DNA of 64,000 nt, from positions 32,042,074-32,106,073 of the forward strand of contig CM065299.1 in the NCBI GenBank assembly GCA_032871835.1, written 5' to 3'. The position numbers and the translations under genes were made by a program. Below the pieces are notes generated by a model that made no database searches, had not been told where the DNA came from, and saw nothing but the letters and a program-made list of their open reading frames with translations. Positions 23,464 through 35,349 of the stretch are shown piece by piece. This stretch comes from Dipteronia dyeriana (taxonomy: Eukaryota > Streptophyta > Magnoliopsida > Sapindales > Sapindaceae). Numbering within the stretch: the first letter of the stretch is position 1; every line of letters begins with the position of its first letter.

Positions 23464-23620
23464 CTAGTTTCTTTTATTATTGTTGTTGAAACTTTTTTTT
23501 TCTTAACCATAACATTATGCCTACTATTTGATATTCAAATTTAATAATATCATATATTGTGTATTTGCATGTAACTATTAACTTTGGCCGGAAGTCCACA
23601 CTTTTGGTAATTCTATAGAA
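23464..23620 (+). other. 3' region of stellacyanin-1
   Basis: AT-rich 3' untranslated or flanking DNA, shared with U7 (54207-54379). It ends abruptly at TTCTATAGAA where LINE-B is inserted. Confidence 0.5.
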
Positions 23621-23636
23621 TCTTAATTTTATAAAG

Positions 23637-25206
23637 GCCAATTGGGAGGTGATAAAGGAGGATGTTATGAACTTTTTTGGAGAGTTCCACAAGGACGGTT
23701 CGAAGATCAAAGAGCTAAATAATACTTTTTTTAGCTCTTATCCCAAAAATTTCAAAACCGATAAATATGGGGGATTATAGACCGATAAGCCTTGTTGGAG
23801 CTACTTACAAAGTGGTCGCCAAAGTATTGGTTAACCGCATCAAAAAAGTGATGAACTCGATAATTGGGGAGACCCAAATGGCGTTTATCAAGAATCGTCA
23901 AATCTTAGATAGCTTCGTTATTGCCAAGGAAGTGATTCACAAGTGGAGGAAGAGTGAGGATGGGGGCCTTCTAGTGAAATTGGATTTCGAAAAAGCTTAT
24001 GAGAGTGTGGATCATAAGTTCTTGAAGGACATGATGGAGGGTATGGGATTCGGGCATAGATGAAGTCAATGGATTGGAGAGTACATTTCCTCTCCATCGA
24101 TTTCGGTTTTAGTTAACGGCAGCCCGACACCTCAATTTGGCGTAGAGAGGTTAAGACAAGGGGATCCTTTATCCCCTTTCCTTTTCAACATTGTAGTACA
24201 AGGTTTGAGTACTCTTCTGTCCAAAGCAGTGAATATGGGCTTTATTATGGGAGAAAGGTTTGGTAGAGGGGGTGTAAACGTCTCGCATTTACAATTCGTT
24301 GATGATACCATTGTTTTTCTTTAGCCAAGGTCTGATTATCTTCTTAATTTAAAGAGAATTCTCCGGTGTTTTGAGTTATCTTCGGGTCTTAAGATTAATT
24401 TCCACAAGTCGTGCATTGTTAGAGTTAGAAAAAATGAAGGCGTTGAGGCTTGTTAGGTAGATTTGTTTAAGTGCAGAAAAGCTACTCTACCATTACAGTA
24501 TTTGGGACTTCCTTTAGAGTCTAGGCCAAGCTCAAAATCTTTTTAGGAACCGGTGATTAGTAAGATTGAGAATAGGTTGGCTCATTGGAAAAGAAAGTTT
24601 CTTTTGAAATGAGGTAGGCTGGTGTTGATCAAGTCAGTCCTGAATAGCATTCCAACATACTATATGTCGGTGTTTAGGATGCCAGTGGGGGTTGCTCGAA
24701 AAATTGAAAAGCTCCAACGTTGCTTTTTGTGGGGAGACGGAATCGAAAAAAGAAAGTTACATGTGGTGGATTGGATTACGGTCTGTAAAAGTAAGAAGAA
24801 TGGTGGTTTAGGGATAGGTAGAATTTTGGACAAAAATGAAGGCTTATTGTCCAAGTGGTTGTGGAGATTTAGAACTGATGGGTCATCTCTTTGGAAGAAA
24901 GTGGTATGTGACAAGTATGGAGTGGATGGGAATAGGTTGCTGTGGGATTGGAAGACCGTATCAGGTCCCTCTTTTTTTGTTAACGCCGTTGCCAATGTTA
25001 TTAGGGTGGGATCAAGGTCCGCTTCAGTTTTCTTTAAAGATGTTCAGGTGGTTGTAGGAAACGAAATAAATATCAGGCTTTGGCAGGACGTTATGGTAGA
25101 ATCGCACCAGTTGAAAGTAGCTTTCCCGAGAATGTATGCTTTAGCTGTGAATAAGATTAGCTTCATTTCATATTTTGGGCAATGGAAAAATCAAAAATGG
25201 GTGTAG
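23637..25206 (+). pseudogene. LINE-B reverse transcriptase
   Basis: Reverse transcriptase from ANWEVIKEDVMNFF through MGDYRPISLVGATYK (23767), LLVKLDFEKAYESVDH, LRQGDPLSPFLFNIV, the catalytic FVDDT at 24295-24309 and LPLQYLGLPLESRP to LAVNKISFISYFG. There is one frameshift, an extra T in a T7 run at 23726-23732. After it the frame stays the same to 26373, broken only by stop codons (for example 24061, 24322, near 24452, 24541 and 24607, and 25204). Most stops sit where the family has Trp or Gln, so they look like simple transitions. Confidence 0.85.
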
Positions 25207-25209
25207 AAG

Positions 25210-26373
25210 GTGGAGTTGAGAAAACCCCCATTCGATTGGGAGATAGGTCAATGGAATTGTTTCATGAAGTGTCTTGACTGTGTGACCATTCGAAATTCAA
25301 TTAATGATATAATTGTTTGGGGTTATAGTTCGTCAGGTACCTTTTCAGTTATGTCCTTCCGCAGAGCTTTGGAGGAATTTGATGGTTGTGATAGTTGGTT
25401 AGATAGGCTTCCTTGGAGAGGTATTTGTCCTCCAAAAGTGGAATTCTTTACTTGGCAACTTCTTAGGGGTAGAGTGCCCGTTGGGGACGTGCTACGAAGA
25501 TTTGGTATGTCTGTGGATATGGATTGTAAGCTTTGCAACAATGGTAAGGAATCTATGAATCATGTCTTTCTTTATTGCATTTGGACATGGAAGTTGTGGA
25601 CTACATGTATGAATAGGTGGAATGTGGTGTTTTGTTCTAATGGTGACAATAAAGGTTGGTGGGAAAATTGGGTTGGGATGGTGCCTGCAACAAAATATCT
25701 TAGAGCTTGGGAGGTGATGTTCTATGCGGTGGTATGGACGGTGTGGGAGAGTAGGAATCAAGTTATTTTCAATGACAAAGAAACTAATGTTTGGCAAGCA
25801 ATTGACATTGTGAAGTTTCGAGTGGCGTGGTGGTTCAAGCATCTTAGTAAAGGTTCTAAGGAGACCTTGACTTATATGCTCCTTAATATTAAGGAACTTT
25901 GTGTGGACGGTAAGCCAATCAAGAAGATCAACAAAGCTGACTGGATTCCGCCTGCAAATTCGAACTTGAAGTTCAATGTAGATGGTTCAGTTTCAGGGAA
26001 TCCAGGTCCGGCTGGAATTGGTGGAGTTTTAAGGAATTTTGATGGTAAAGTGTTGTGTATGTTTTCTTGTTATATTGGGATTCAAGATCCCAATTCGGCT
26101 GAGTTGGTTGCAATCCACAAAGCGTGTGCGCTATGCGTTTTTATCCCTTCCGTTGTGAATAGAAATATAGAGATTGCTAGTGACTCGAGAATGGCTGTTT
26201 CATGGATCAATGGGGAGGGTGTTGGTAGCCTCAATCATGTGAACTTAATTTATGATATTTGCAGTTCCTTGGAGCGTTTTGGTGGCAAGGTGGTTTATAG
26301 TCCGAGAGTTTCAAATCAGTTTGCTGATAGGCTCGCGAAGTTGGGTTCTAATATGTTGGGTGATTTTGTGTAG
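25210..26373 (+). CDS. LINE-B ORF2 C-terminus: zinc-binding RVT domain and RNase H
   Basis: An open frame of 387 codons, in frame with the upstream reverse transcriptase and separated by one TAG. Residues 70-140 hold the zf-RVT region (LPWRGICPPKVEFFTW, then CKLCNNGKESMNHVFLYC). The last 130 residues are an RNase H domain with the expected acidic residues in NVDGSVSGNPGPAG, SAELVAIHKAC, IASDSRMAVSW and FADRLAKLG. It removes RNA from RNA:DNA hybrids in active plant L1 elements. As part of a truncated insertion it probably has no start of its own, though it lies downstream of stellacyanin-1 in sense. Confidence 0.75.
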   Translation: MELRKPPFDWEIGQWNCFMKCLDCVTIRNSINDIIVWGYSSSGTFSVMSFRRALEEFDGCDSWLDRLPWRGICPPKVEFFTWQLLRGRVPVGDVLRRFGMSVDMDCKLCNNGKESMNHVFLYCIWTWKLWTTCMNRWNVVFCSNGDNKGWWENWVGMVPATKYLRAWEVMFYAVVWTVWESRNQVIFNDKETNVWQAIDIVKFRVAWWFKHLSKGSKETLTYMLLNIKELCVDGKPIKKINKADWIPPANSNLKFNVDGSVSGNPGPAGIGGVLRNFDGKVLCMFSCYIGIQDPNSAELVAIHKACALCVFIPSVVNRNIEIASDSRMAVSWINGEGVGSLNHVNLIYDICSSLERFGGKVVYSPRVSNQFADRLAKLGSNMLGDFV

Positions 26374-26710
26374 TTTGGCGATTCCCGGCTACTGTTTTTT
26401 ACTGCTGGTAGTTTTGGGGTGTTTGTTGTTTTCGGTTTAATGTCTTCTTCTGTTTTTGTTTCGAGCTGGTGTGGGGTGTTTGCTGCTGTGTGTTGTGTTT
26501 TTGCGTTGGTTTTGGTTGTGCTTGGTGATGGCTGTTTGATTGGTTTTTTGGTCTTTGTCAGGTTTGTTTGTTGTCAGCTCCTTTGTTTTTACAGCCTTTG
26601 GGTTTTCTTTTGCTGGGTGTGTTGCCGTATTTCGGCTTGTTGTTGCCGTTTTCTGGCTTGTTCTTGACTCCTTGCCGTAATAAAATTTCTGCAGTTCAAA
26701 AAAAATAAAA

Positions 26711-27998
26711 AGCCATTAGTAAATATATAGTAATTCTCATAATTTATTATATTTGCAGTTGAGCCACCAACCCTGTAACTAGCATGAAAAGAAACTTTAA
26801 AACTTGTCAATTGTCGTCACTCATTACCAACAACAAAATCGTCACAGCCTTAGCCAACAAAATCAAAGCCATGGTTGCTCGCTAATTCGTAGTCGTTATT
26901 AGTAAGAATTGATCGGTAAGTAAACGTGCGATTAAATTAAAAATTGGTATTTACTTCTTATACTGTTAAACAATAATTGTCTATTCTCACCGTTGAATGT
27001 GTGAGAAAGGATGATTCGCCTTCAACATTTATATACAGTACATGTCAGACATAATTAATCATAATTAATCTGTATCACAACATAACAACCACATGCATTC
27101 AATATAATTTAAAAGTTTGTGCGTGATTGTGATAATGTTGTTGATATTTATTGCATCATATAATTTTGTTTTCAATATCCTGCTAGCACTGTCAAATAAA
27201 TTGATCAAACTCGAACAAAAAAACAACCAGCATTATTGCTTTATAAAAAAAAAGTCCGCATCTTCAGAACATAAAATAAATAAAGCCTAAGTTAATAAAG
27301 AAATCAAAACATTATAAACAGTCAAAATATTACCTGCACAATGAAAGTAACGAGAAGTCAAGAAGATTGGAGTACTAAGATGAGTAAGATCAAAGACATT
27401 AGGATGAGATACATAATGGAAAACACTGTTGAGGTGTTGATATAGATTATTAGAAGGCTAAATTGTAAAGTTGATATGATATACATGAGCATTGGCCTGC
27501 TTTGACTGTCGTTAATTATTTCACTTTTTGTTGCATACTAGACAACATTGTTTCTTTTATTACCTCTGAGAGGTACTGTAGATGCTAATTAATAACCATA
27601 TAGTAAATGATTATTAGAATCTGTTTAGAGAAGACATTGGTGGTCAACATACAAATAACCTTATATATATATTTTTTGCCAATTAGTATGAATTTGTACG
27701 GAATTATTAATTGTGGGAATTTGGCTTAACGGTGATTAGAAAATAATATAAGCCATGAGAACATCAATCCAACCAAATTAATCAACGGCCTAATTCATTA
27801 GTATATCAAAATTGGTAATTTTCTTTTACAAATTTTTCAAAATAAAGAAGTTAATAATATTCTTTTCAGTCATTTGGATTCATTATAAAAGTTTAGATCT
27901 ACCGTAAATGTGATGAGATATGTGGGACGTTTCTCACAAGTCACATATATACCATTAAGGTTGTGGATTTGAATTATATCCTCACCTTCTAACCTCGA
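26711..27998. repeat. 3' flank of gene block, U4
   Basis: Continuation of the stellacyanin 3' flank after LINE-B, from AGCCATTAGTAAATA to the TCGA at 27995-27998 that closes the gene block. It includes CAGTTGAGCCACCAACCCTG and ACGGCCTAATTCATTAG segments shared with U2 and U5. No intact gene. Confidence 0.65.
27496..27575 (+). pseudogene. Fossil stellacyanin C-terminus, U4
   Basis: GCTTTGACTGTC, then TTTCACTTTTTGTTGC, ATACTAG and TTTCTTTTATTA; homologous to the end of stellacyanin-1 that lies about 4 kb upstream (less than 1 kb without LINE-B). Not translatable. Confidence 0.5.
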
Positions 27999-28984
27999 AT
28001 CATATATAAAACAGGATTTGCTCCTGCCTTATAACTGTAACTTGTAATCTTCTTAATAAAGTAAAGCAAAAGTGAAAGTAAAAGGAATAGCAAAATATGT
28101 AAGAAATTCCGCAACTAATTATATTTAATTTAATTTTGTAACCGCAAACCGATCATAAAAAGTATTCAATGGTAAGGACCACTAAAATTACCCACTGACC
28201 ACTGTGTATAACTGTAACATACCAGAATTGCTAGAACTAGACTCGTCGGAATATGTACCTTGACATTTATGATGAGTATCCATTGACCCTAATTTTGGTT
28301 TTTTTTTTAGAAACCCTAATTCCAAATTTCAGTCCATCATTCAAATTAATTTTCATTACTTTATTATTTTAGTGGATTTTTTTAGGATGCCGATATTACC
28401 ATCCATAAATATGATATGTGCACCCATATTTTATTTAAAATTTTAATTTTAAAAAATATCTCAATAAAAATTTACTAGTTAAGATAAATTAATTTAATTA
28501 AAATTAAATTAAATACTATGTACGCCTTACACCCAAATAATAATAATAATATTTTTTTTAAAAATGGTAGGCACATATTGATGTATTCATGAGATTTGTT
28601 TAATAGAAAAATTATGTATGTTAGTTAGTTAATGTGATTACCAATGATTACTTATAAATTTGTACAAAGTTAAAGCAATGATCGATTTTTTGTGAATGCT
28701 CAATAGAGCATGAACAATGTTAGTGTCGAATTTATATGTTTGATTTTTTAAAACATTTTACATTTAGATCTAAAAATATTATGATTTTTTAAAAAAAAAA
28801 ATTGGCATATTAATAATTTAAGAGGATTTACAAATAAAATGTATTCAATATAATATATTCATTTTAATAAAGATATTATTGGCATTAGAATTGGTATTTA
28901 TAGTAATAGATTGTTTTTTAAATTTTAGATATGAGTGTACTTTTAAAATAGGTGTTTAAATCCTATTTTTAGGGTGGTTCTAGA
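27999..28984. repeat. Array spacer leading to U5
   Basis: CAGGATTTGCTCC block and AT-rich spacer, including the uninterrupted LINE-A target GTGATTACCAATGATT (28633-28648). No gene seen. Confidence 0.6.
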
Positions 28985-29190
28985 GGTGCCCACGGTTCGG
29001 TTCCGGTTTGAAACCGTCAGTTCCGGTTTGAAACCGTCAGTTCCGGTTCCAAGGGGACCTCAAACCAAAACCGTAACCGGCCTAACCGGTTTGGTTACAG
29101 TTTGTAACCGCCGGTTTGGCTGTTACGGTGACGGTTTCGGTTTTGAAACCGACTGATTGTGGTTCTGTTCCAATTCCAGTTTCGACATGT
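28985..29190. repeat. GGTTCCGGTT-rich element, before U5
   Basis: Same element as 11168-11360, with a local 22-bp duplication of the GGTTTGAAACCGTCAGTTCC segment at 29005-29048. Confidence 0.55.
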
Positions 29191-29289
29191 TTTTTTTTTT
29201 CAAAAAAAGTGCCACGTGCCAGCATATTTTCGATTGTTGCATTTTTAATATGTTCTTTTTTTTAAACATCTATTAAGAAAACGTTAGTA

Positions 29290-30075
29290 TATAAATCGAG
29301 ATCTCGTAATCTATATTTTATAAACCTACAACAATCCTTGTTTCAATTAAAAACAATCTGAATGGATGTGGTATAACCATCTTAGTGAATATATGATAAA
29401 AGAATTGTATAATAATTTATATATCCATGTGTCTTCACAAAGAAATCATAATCAAGGTTTGCTATATTTACATCATATTTTGATGATATGAATTTAATTG
29501 GATCTCTCGAAGAGCTCTCGAAAAATGTTGAATATTTGATAAATGAATTTGAAACGAAAGACATGAGAAAGAAAATATTGTCTCGATCTAAAGATCGAAC
29601 ATTGATCAAATGGAATGCTTGTCAATCAATCTGAATATGTTGAAAAGATTATGAAATGATTCTATCGGGGATATAACTCATCCATTAAGTAATCATATGG
29701 TTGTTAAAACTCTTGATCTTAAGAAAGATCATTTCCAACCAATAGAAAATGATGAAAAGATACTTGGTTATGATATACTATATCTTAATTCAGTGGTGTT
29801 TTATTATATATGGATCAATGTATTAGATTAGATGTTGTATTTTCAGTGAATGTACTTGCTAGATTCATTTTATCACCAAATAGAAGACATTAGAATAAGA
29901 TTAAATATTTTTTTAGTTACCTTCATGAGGTTTATGATTATTTTATACAAAATCTAACAATTTTTATGATTTACTTGTTTACGCGGTACTAGATATAAAG
30001 CAAGTCTTGTGCTTATACATCCTGCTATCATTTTATCAAGGGAAGTGTTCTGTCGGGGGGAGTCTATCGAATGAA
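29290..30075 (+). mobile_element. Ty1/copia RT relic, unit U5
   Basis: Fifth copia fragment. The catalytic motif reads YFDDM (29476-29490). About 100 bp before the purine-rich tract are missing (junction near 29997). Pseudogenic. Confidence 0.8.
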
Positions 30076-30182
30076 TTATATTAGTTATTTTGAGGCATGT
30101 GTATTGTACTTGGTTTCCTTGTAATTAAGTTTTTATTTCATTGGATTTTCCTGATAAAGTTTTTAATGAGGCAGATCTCTTA

Positions 30183-31360
30183 GGGTGTGTTTGGTACGAG
30201 GGACGGGACCGAACAACATGAGACAGTTTTCCCTTGTCCCACGCTTGGTACGTCTTTAATTTGGGACAAGACGAGACAAGGTAAGGGAAAAAACACTAAT
30301 TTTTGTTCCACCCAGGACCTTAGGACAAGGTTGTCCAATGACGTGGGATAAGTATAAAAAGACTACTTTACCCATTTGATTTTCTAAAAATTTTAAATAT
30401 GTTAAATAATCATCTATACTATTATATATATTATTGTTATATTATAATATTTGTTTACATAAATTCGTATTACATTGATCCAGTAGATCATCGTATATAT
30501 GTTGTCTTAATCAATCATAAATATTTATTTGATCCAGCAAATCAATAAATATCTTTACTTAGGTTTTTGTCACATCGGGTATTTTCTTACAAAGAATAAA
30601 TATAAGCAAATCTTTAAAGAAAACATAAATTATGGGGACATATATGCATCAAGGCTTTGAAGAAAATATTAATATTGGACATATATGCACTATATTCTTT
30701 TTCCTTTTGATCATGTTTTGCCTTATTGGATTTTCCTAAAAAGGTTTTTAGTGATACAATTTTGAATACGTTTAACACCACAATATCTAAAAGATCACAA
30801 TATATATTTTACTATGGTCTTTCCTTAACAAATTAAGATATAAGTGGTGAAAATAAAAAAGGGTGTTATAAAATTGGATTGATCACCAACTCATCACCGC
30901 TTGACTTTGCATGTGACAATCCCAAAAGGTGTTATCATTTTAACTTTTTTGATAAATTTGTTATTTAATTTTTGAAATACTTTCGTTAAAAAAATACGAA
31001 AACACATGTCACTTTTATATTGGACAATCTAAATTGTTAAAGTTATTGTGAAAGGTTGGATGGCAAATTTGCCATTCTATGTCAATATTTAAATACAAAG
31101 GGTAAAATGATCGGTTTGTATTTTTGTCATGTTTGACGGACAAAATCTTGTATTTTTGAAACGTAAAAGATCAATAGTTGTAAAAAAGTAAACACGTTTT
31201 TTTTTTAAAATCTATATATTAAAACTCTTATAAAATACACTATCCAATTAGTAGTTGAAAATTTAATGCTTTTATTATTATTTTTTATTTTCAAAAACAA
31301 AAAATAAAAGCTATCCTTAACGATATCAAGATGGTACATTGGTACTAACTCGGTGCATTT
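30183..31360. repeat. Truncated MITE and copia-tail-like spacer, U5
   Basis: Truncated MITE from 30183 to about 30475, then unit spacer to GTGCATTTAAG, where it is joined to the 3' flank of the gene block. Confidence 0.6.
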
Positions 31361-32067
31361 AAGTTAACAAAGAAATCAAAACATTATAAACGGTCACAAT
31401 ATTACCTGCACAATGAAAGTAACAAGAAGTCAAGAAGCTTGGAGTACTGAGATGAGTATGATCAAAGACATTATGATAAGTTACATAATGGAAAACGCTG
31501 TTTAGGTGTTGATATAGATTATTAGAAGGCTAAATTGTAAAGTTGATATGATATACATGAGCTTTGGCCTGCTTTGACTGTCGTTAATTATTGCACTTTT
31601 TGTTGCATACTAGACAACATTATTTCTTTTAATACCTCTGAGAGGTACTGTAGATGCTAATTAATAACCATATACTAAATGATTATTAGAATCTGTTTAG
31701 AGAAGACATTGGTGGTCAACATACAAATAACCTTACATATATATATTTTGCCAATTAGTATGAATTTGTACAGAATTATTAATTTTGGAAATTTGGCTTA
31801 ACGGTGATTAGAAAATAATATAAGCCATGAGAACATCAATCCAACCAAATTAATCAACGGCCTAATTCATTAGTAAATCAAAATTGGTAATTTTCTTTTA
31901 CAAATTTTTCAAAATAAAGAAGTTAATAATATTCTTTTCAGTCATTTGGATTCATTATAAAAGTTTAGATCTACTGTAAATGTGATGAGATATGTGGGAC
32001 GTTTCTCACAAGTCACATATATACCATTAAGGTTGTGGATTTGAATTATATCCTCACCTTCTAACCT
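31361..32067. repeat. 3' flank of gene block, gene deleted, U5
   Basis: Starts at TTAACAAAGAAATCAAAAC and runs to the CTTCTAACCTCGA junction. The stellacyanin gene and about half of its 3' flank are missing. It holds a fossil tail at 31570-31645. Confidence 0.65.
31570..31645 (+). pseudogene. Fossil stellacyanin C-terminus, U5
   Basis: TGCTTTGACTGTC, ATTGCACTTTTTGTTGC, ATACTAG, TTTCTTTTAATA; the best preserved of the three fossils. Not translatable. Confidence 0.52.
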
Positions 32068-33027
32068 CGAATCATATATAAAACAGGATTTGCTCCTGCC
32101 TTATAACTGTAACTTGTAATCTTCTTAATAAATTAAAGCAAAAGTGAAAGTAAAAGGAATAGCAAAATATGTAAGAAATTCCGCAACTAATTATATTTAA
32201 TTTAATTTTGTAACCGCAAACCGATCATAAAAAGTATGCAATAGTAAGGACCACTAAAATTACCCACTGACCACTGTGTATAACTGTAACATACCAGAAT
32301 TGCTAGAACTAGACTCGTCGGAATATGTACCTTGACATTTATGATGAGGATCCATCGACCCTAATTCCATATTTTTTGGACAAACTCCAATTTTTTAAAT
32401 TTCAGTCCATCATTCAAATTATTTTTCATTACTTTATTATTTTAATGGATTTATTTTAGGATGCCGATATTACTATCCATAAATATAATATGTGCACCCA
32501 TATTTTATTTAAAAATTTATTAATAAAGATAAATTAATGTAATTAAAAATAAATTAAATACTATATACACCTTACACCCAAATAATAATAATATTTAAAA
32601 AAATAAATGATAGGCACGAATTGATGTATTCATGAGATTTGTTTTCTAGAAAAATTATGTAGGTTAGTCAGTTAATGTGATTGACTTATAAATTTGTGCA
32701 AAGTCAAAACAATGATTGATTTTTTTTGTGAATGTTCAATAGTGTGAACATTGTTATTGTCGAATTTATATATTTGATTTTTTAAAATATTTGACTTTTG
32801 GATCTAAAAATAAAATGATTTTTTTTATAAAAAAAATAGGTGTATTAATAATTTAAGAGGATTTACAAATAAAATGTATTTAATATAATATATTCATTTT
32901 AATAAAGATATTATTGGCATTAGAATTGGTATTTATAGTAATAGTTTGTTTTTTAAATTTTAGGTATGAATGTACTTTTAAAATGGGTGTGTAAATCCTA
33001 TTTTTAGGGTGGCTCTAGAGGTGTCCA
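32068..33027. repeat. Array spacer leading to U6
   Basis: CAGGATTTGCTCC block and AT-rich spacer. The GGTTCCGGTT-rich element is absent; a deletion joins TCTAGAGGTG directly to the middle of the copia relic (about 33021-33025). No gene seen. Confidence 0.6.
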
Positions 33028-33690
33028 TGATATGAATGTAATTGGAGCTCTCGAATAGCCCTTGAAAACTGTTAAATATTTGATAAATGAATTTGAAAAG
33101 AAAGACATGAGAAAGAAAATATAGTATCGATTTAAAGATCGAACATTGATCAAATAGAATGCTTGTCAATCAATCTGAATATATTTAAAAGATTATGAAA
33201 TGATTCTATAAGGATATTACTCATCCATTAAATAATCATATAATTGTTAGAACTCTTGATATTAAGAAAGATCTAGTCCGACCAATAGAAAATGATAAAA
33301 ATATACTTGGTTATGAAGTACTATTTCTTAATGCAATTGGTGTTTTATTATATATGGATCAATGTACTAGATTAGATGTTGTATTTTCAGTGAATGTACT
33401 TGCTAGATTCATTTAAGCACCAACTAGGAGACATTATGATGAGATTAAATATTTTTTTCATTACCTTTATGAGGTTTAAGATTATTTTATACAAAATCTA
33501 ACAATTTTTCAGATTTACTTGTTTATGCGGTACTAGATATCTATATAATCCACAAAAGACTCGTACTTAAATTAGATATATTTTTGCCTACAATGGCACA
33601 ACAGTTTCATAACGCTCCACAAAGCAAGTCTTGTGCTTATACATCCTGCTATCATTTTATCAAAGGGAGTATTCTATCATGGGGAGCATA
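33028..33690 (+). mobile_element. Ty1/copia RT relic, unit U6, 5'-deleted
   Basis: Begins inside the catalytic motif (GATATGAATG, the DM of YVDDM). The downstream peptide traces match those of the other units. Pseudogenic. Confidence 0.8.
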
Positions 33691-33806
33691 TCGAATGAAG
33701 TATATTAGTTATTTTGAGGCATATGTGTATTGTACTTTTTTTCTTGCAATTAAGTTTTTATTCCATTGGATTTCCTGATAAGGTTTTTAATGAGGCAGTT
33801 CTCTAA

Positions 33807-34097
33807 GGGTGCGTTTGGTACGAGGGACGGGACCGGACAACATGAGACAACTTTCTATTGTACTACGTTTGGTACATCTTTAATATGGGACAAGACCAGA
33901 CAAGGTAAGGAAAAAAACACTAATTTTTGTTCCACCCAGGACCTTAGGATAAGGTTGTCCCATGACATGGGATAAGTATAAAAAGACTAGTTTACCCGTT
34001 AATTTTTCTAAAAATTGTAAATATGTTTAATAATAATCTATACTATTATATATATTATTGTTATATTATAATATTTGTTAATGTAAATTAATAATAC
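33807..34097. mobile_element. Truncated MITE, U6, interrupted by the gypsy element
   Basis: Starts GGGTGCGTTTGGTACGAGG. The gypsy element is inserted in its AT-rich end at TTAATAATAC; the unit resumes at 45585. Confidence 0.6.
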
Positions 34098-35275
34098 TGT
34101 TAATAGTAAAATTTGGATAGGGGTCAAAGAGAAATTTTTCACTCTTCCAGTCCGAATCGAAACCCAAAATCAACATTTATGAAACCCCTGTTGTACCATA
34201 AAACTACCCCGTAGAAGCACGGATGGATCGCCGGGCTTCAGAACTATCAGAGAAGAAGCTAGGCATGACCAGGTTGAGCCCCTACACGAACACTGGAATC
34301 TGGGCTTCTCGAGGCCACCTAACTGGAAACCTCGGTTCCTGGGGTCGGGCTCCTCAACCTTCCCGTGAAAGCAAAAGAAAGTTGCTAAGCTTAAGAAACA
34401 TTCGAAAGAAGCCCGACTAGCAAAGCAAGCCCCCTATAGGTTAAGGCTTTTACAGGTCAAACTTAATTCATAGCCTAAACGAGAAGCCCACCAACCTCTC
34501 CAAGAGCCTCATTGTCCCCTCCACGATACTAGGAGGAAGAAGGCCTCTAACTGAGTCAGATCCATGTTACCTCCTAGGAATGCCTACTAGGATGTCCATT
34601 CCAAGCTTCTGAGAATGGAACCAAAGCATAGATCTACCTCGCTCTAAGAAGGCTACGAACAACTAGCTCAGTGACCTCCATGAAGAATCATGCCGTAAGT
34701 ACGCACATGAACATATCTACATAATAACCAACATTTACATGCAAGTCAAGAGTTTGATTCCAAAAAGGAAACAAACTTATCTTCGTCAACATTATCATCA
34801 CTTTCGTTATTTACTCGGAGTCAATGACTTTCAAATAGAGGATCCCACCTGATAAGGGGGGAGCAGGTTCAGAGAATCAAGGCGGGAGATACACCCGTTC
34901 AAATTGATGCGGACACATATAAATATGAATAAAAAGAAAAAGATAGTCGACATATAGACGATAGAGTAAAAGGGAGAGAGAAGTACGTCGGGCAAAAATT
35001 CTGTGATCAGAACACAGCCTCGTGACGTCCACTATTCGACAAGCACGAAGTCACCACCTTCCTATGTTCTAGAGAGATAGTGAGCATAAGAGAGAGAATT
35101 CTGTATACCATGAGTAATCGATACTAAAGTCCCCACTTACTATTGTTATGCAAACATTCATTTTTATCTAAGCAGGTCAGGTATCAAAGGTACCGACCCC
35201 AGCCACCACCTCTATGGTAGTAGTCTTGAGGGTGTTAGTGGGAATTTGTCATCTTGAGTAAATTTCCCGTTAACA
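34098..35275 (+). repeat. 5' LTR of the gypsy element
   Basis: Starts TGTTAATAG and ends CCCGTTAACA, 1178 bp. A TATA-like CATATAAATATG lies at 34916-34927. The matching 3' LTR is at 44396-45584. Confidence 0.9.
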
Positions 35276-35281
35276 CTTTTT

Positions 35282-35298
35282 TGGCGCCATCTATGCTA
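35282..35298 (+). other. Primer binding site of the gypsy element
   Basis: TGGCGCCATCTATGCT lies six bases after the 5' LTR. The first eight bases match the TGGCGCC start of tRNA-primed binding sites common in Athila/Tat elements; the rest is diverged, so the priming tRNA is uncertain. Confidence 0.5.
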
Positions 35299-35349
35299 AA
35301 CTCCCATTTCACCATATTTATATTCACAAGTTTATTGTTTTACAGAAGT

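Larger units (their letters stand above)
23621..26708 (+). mobile_element. LINE-B, 5'-truncated L1-like retrotransposon
   Basis: A LINE insertion of 3.1 kb in sense with stellacyanin-1, ending in a short A-rich tail (26698-26710). U7 gives the empty site (TTCTATAGAAAGCCATTAG at 54371-54389), so the boundaries are clear; only an AA or AAA could be duplicated. It begins inside the reverse transcriptase, which means 5' truncation. 26374-26697 is a GT-rich 3' untranslated region; the open frame there is not a gene. It differs from LINE-A in sequence but has the same layout. Confidence 0.92.

Noticed and set aside
26419..26667. 82-codon frame rich in Cys, Val and Phe
   Set aside because: Lies in the GT-rich 3' untranslated end of LINE-B, after the ORF2 stop; composition only.
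34223..34420. 65-codon open frame in the gypsy 5' LTR
   Set aside because: Not open in the 3' LTR and without similarity to any recognised domain; a chance frame.
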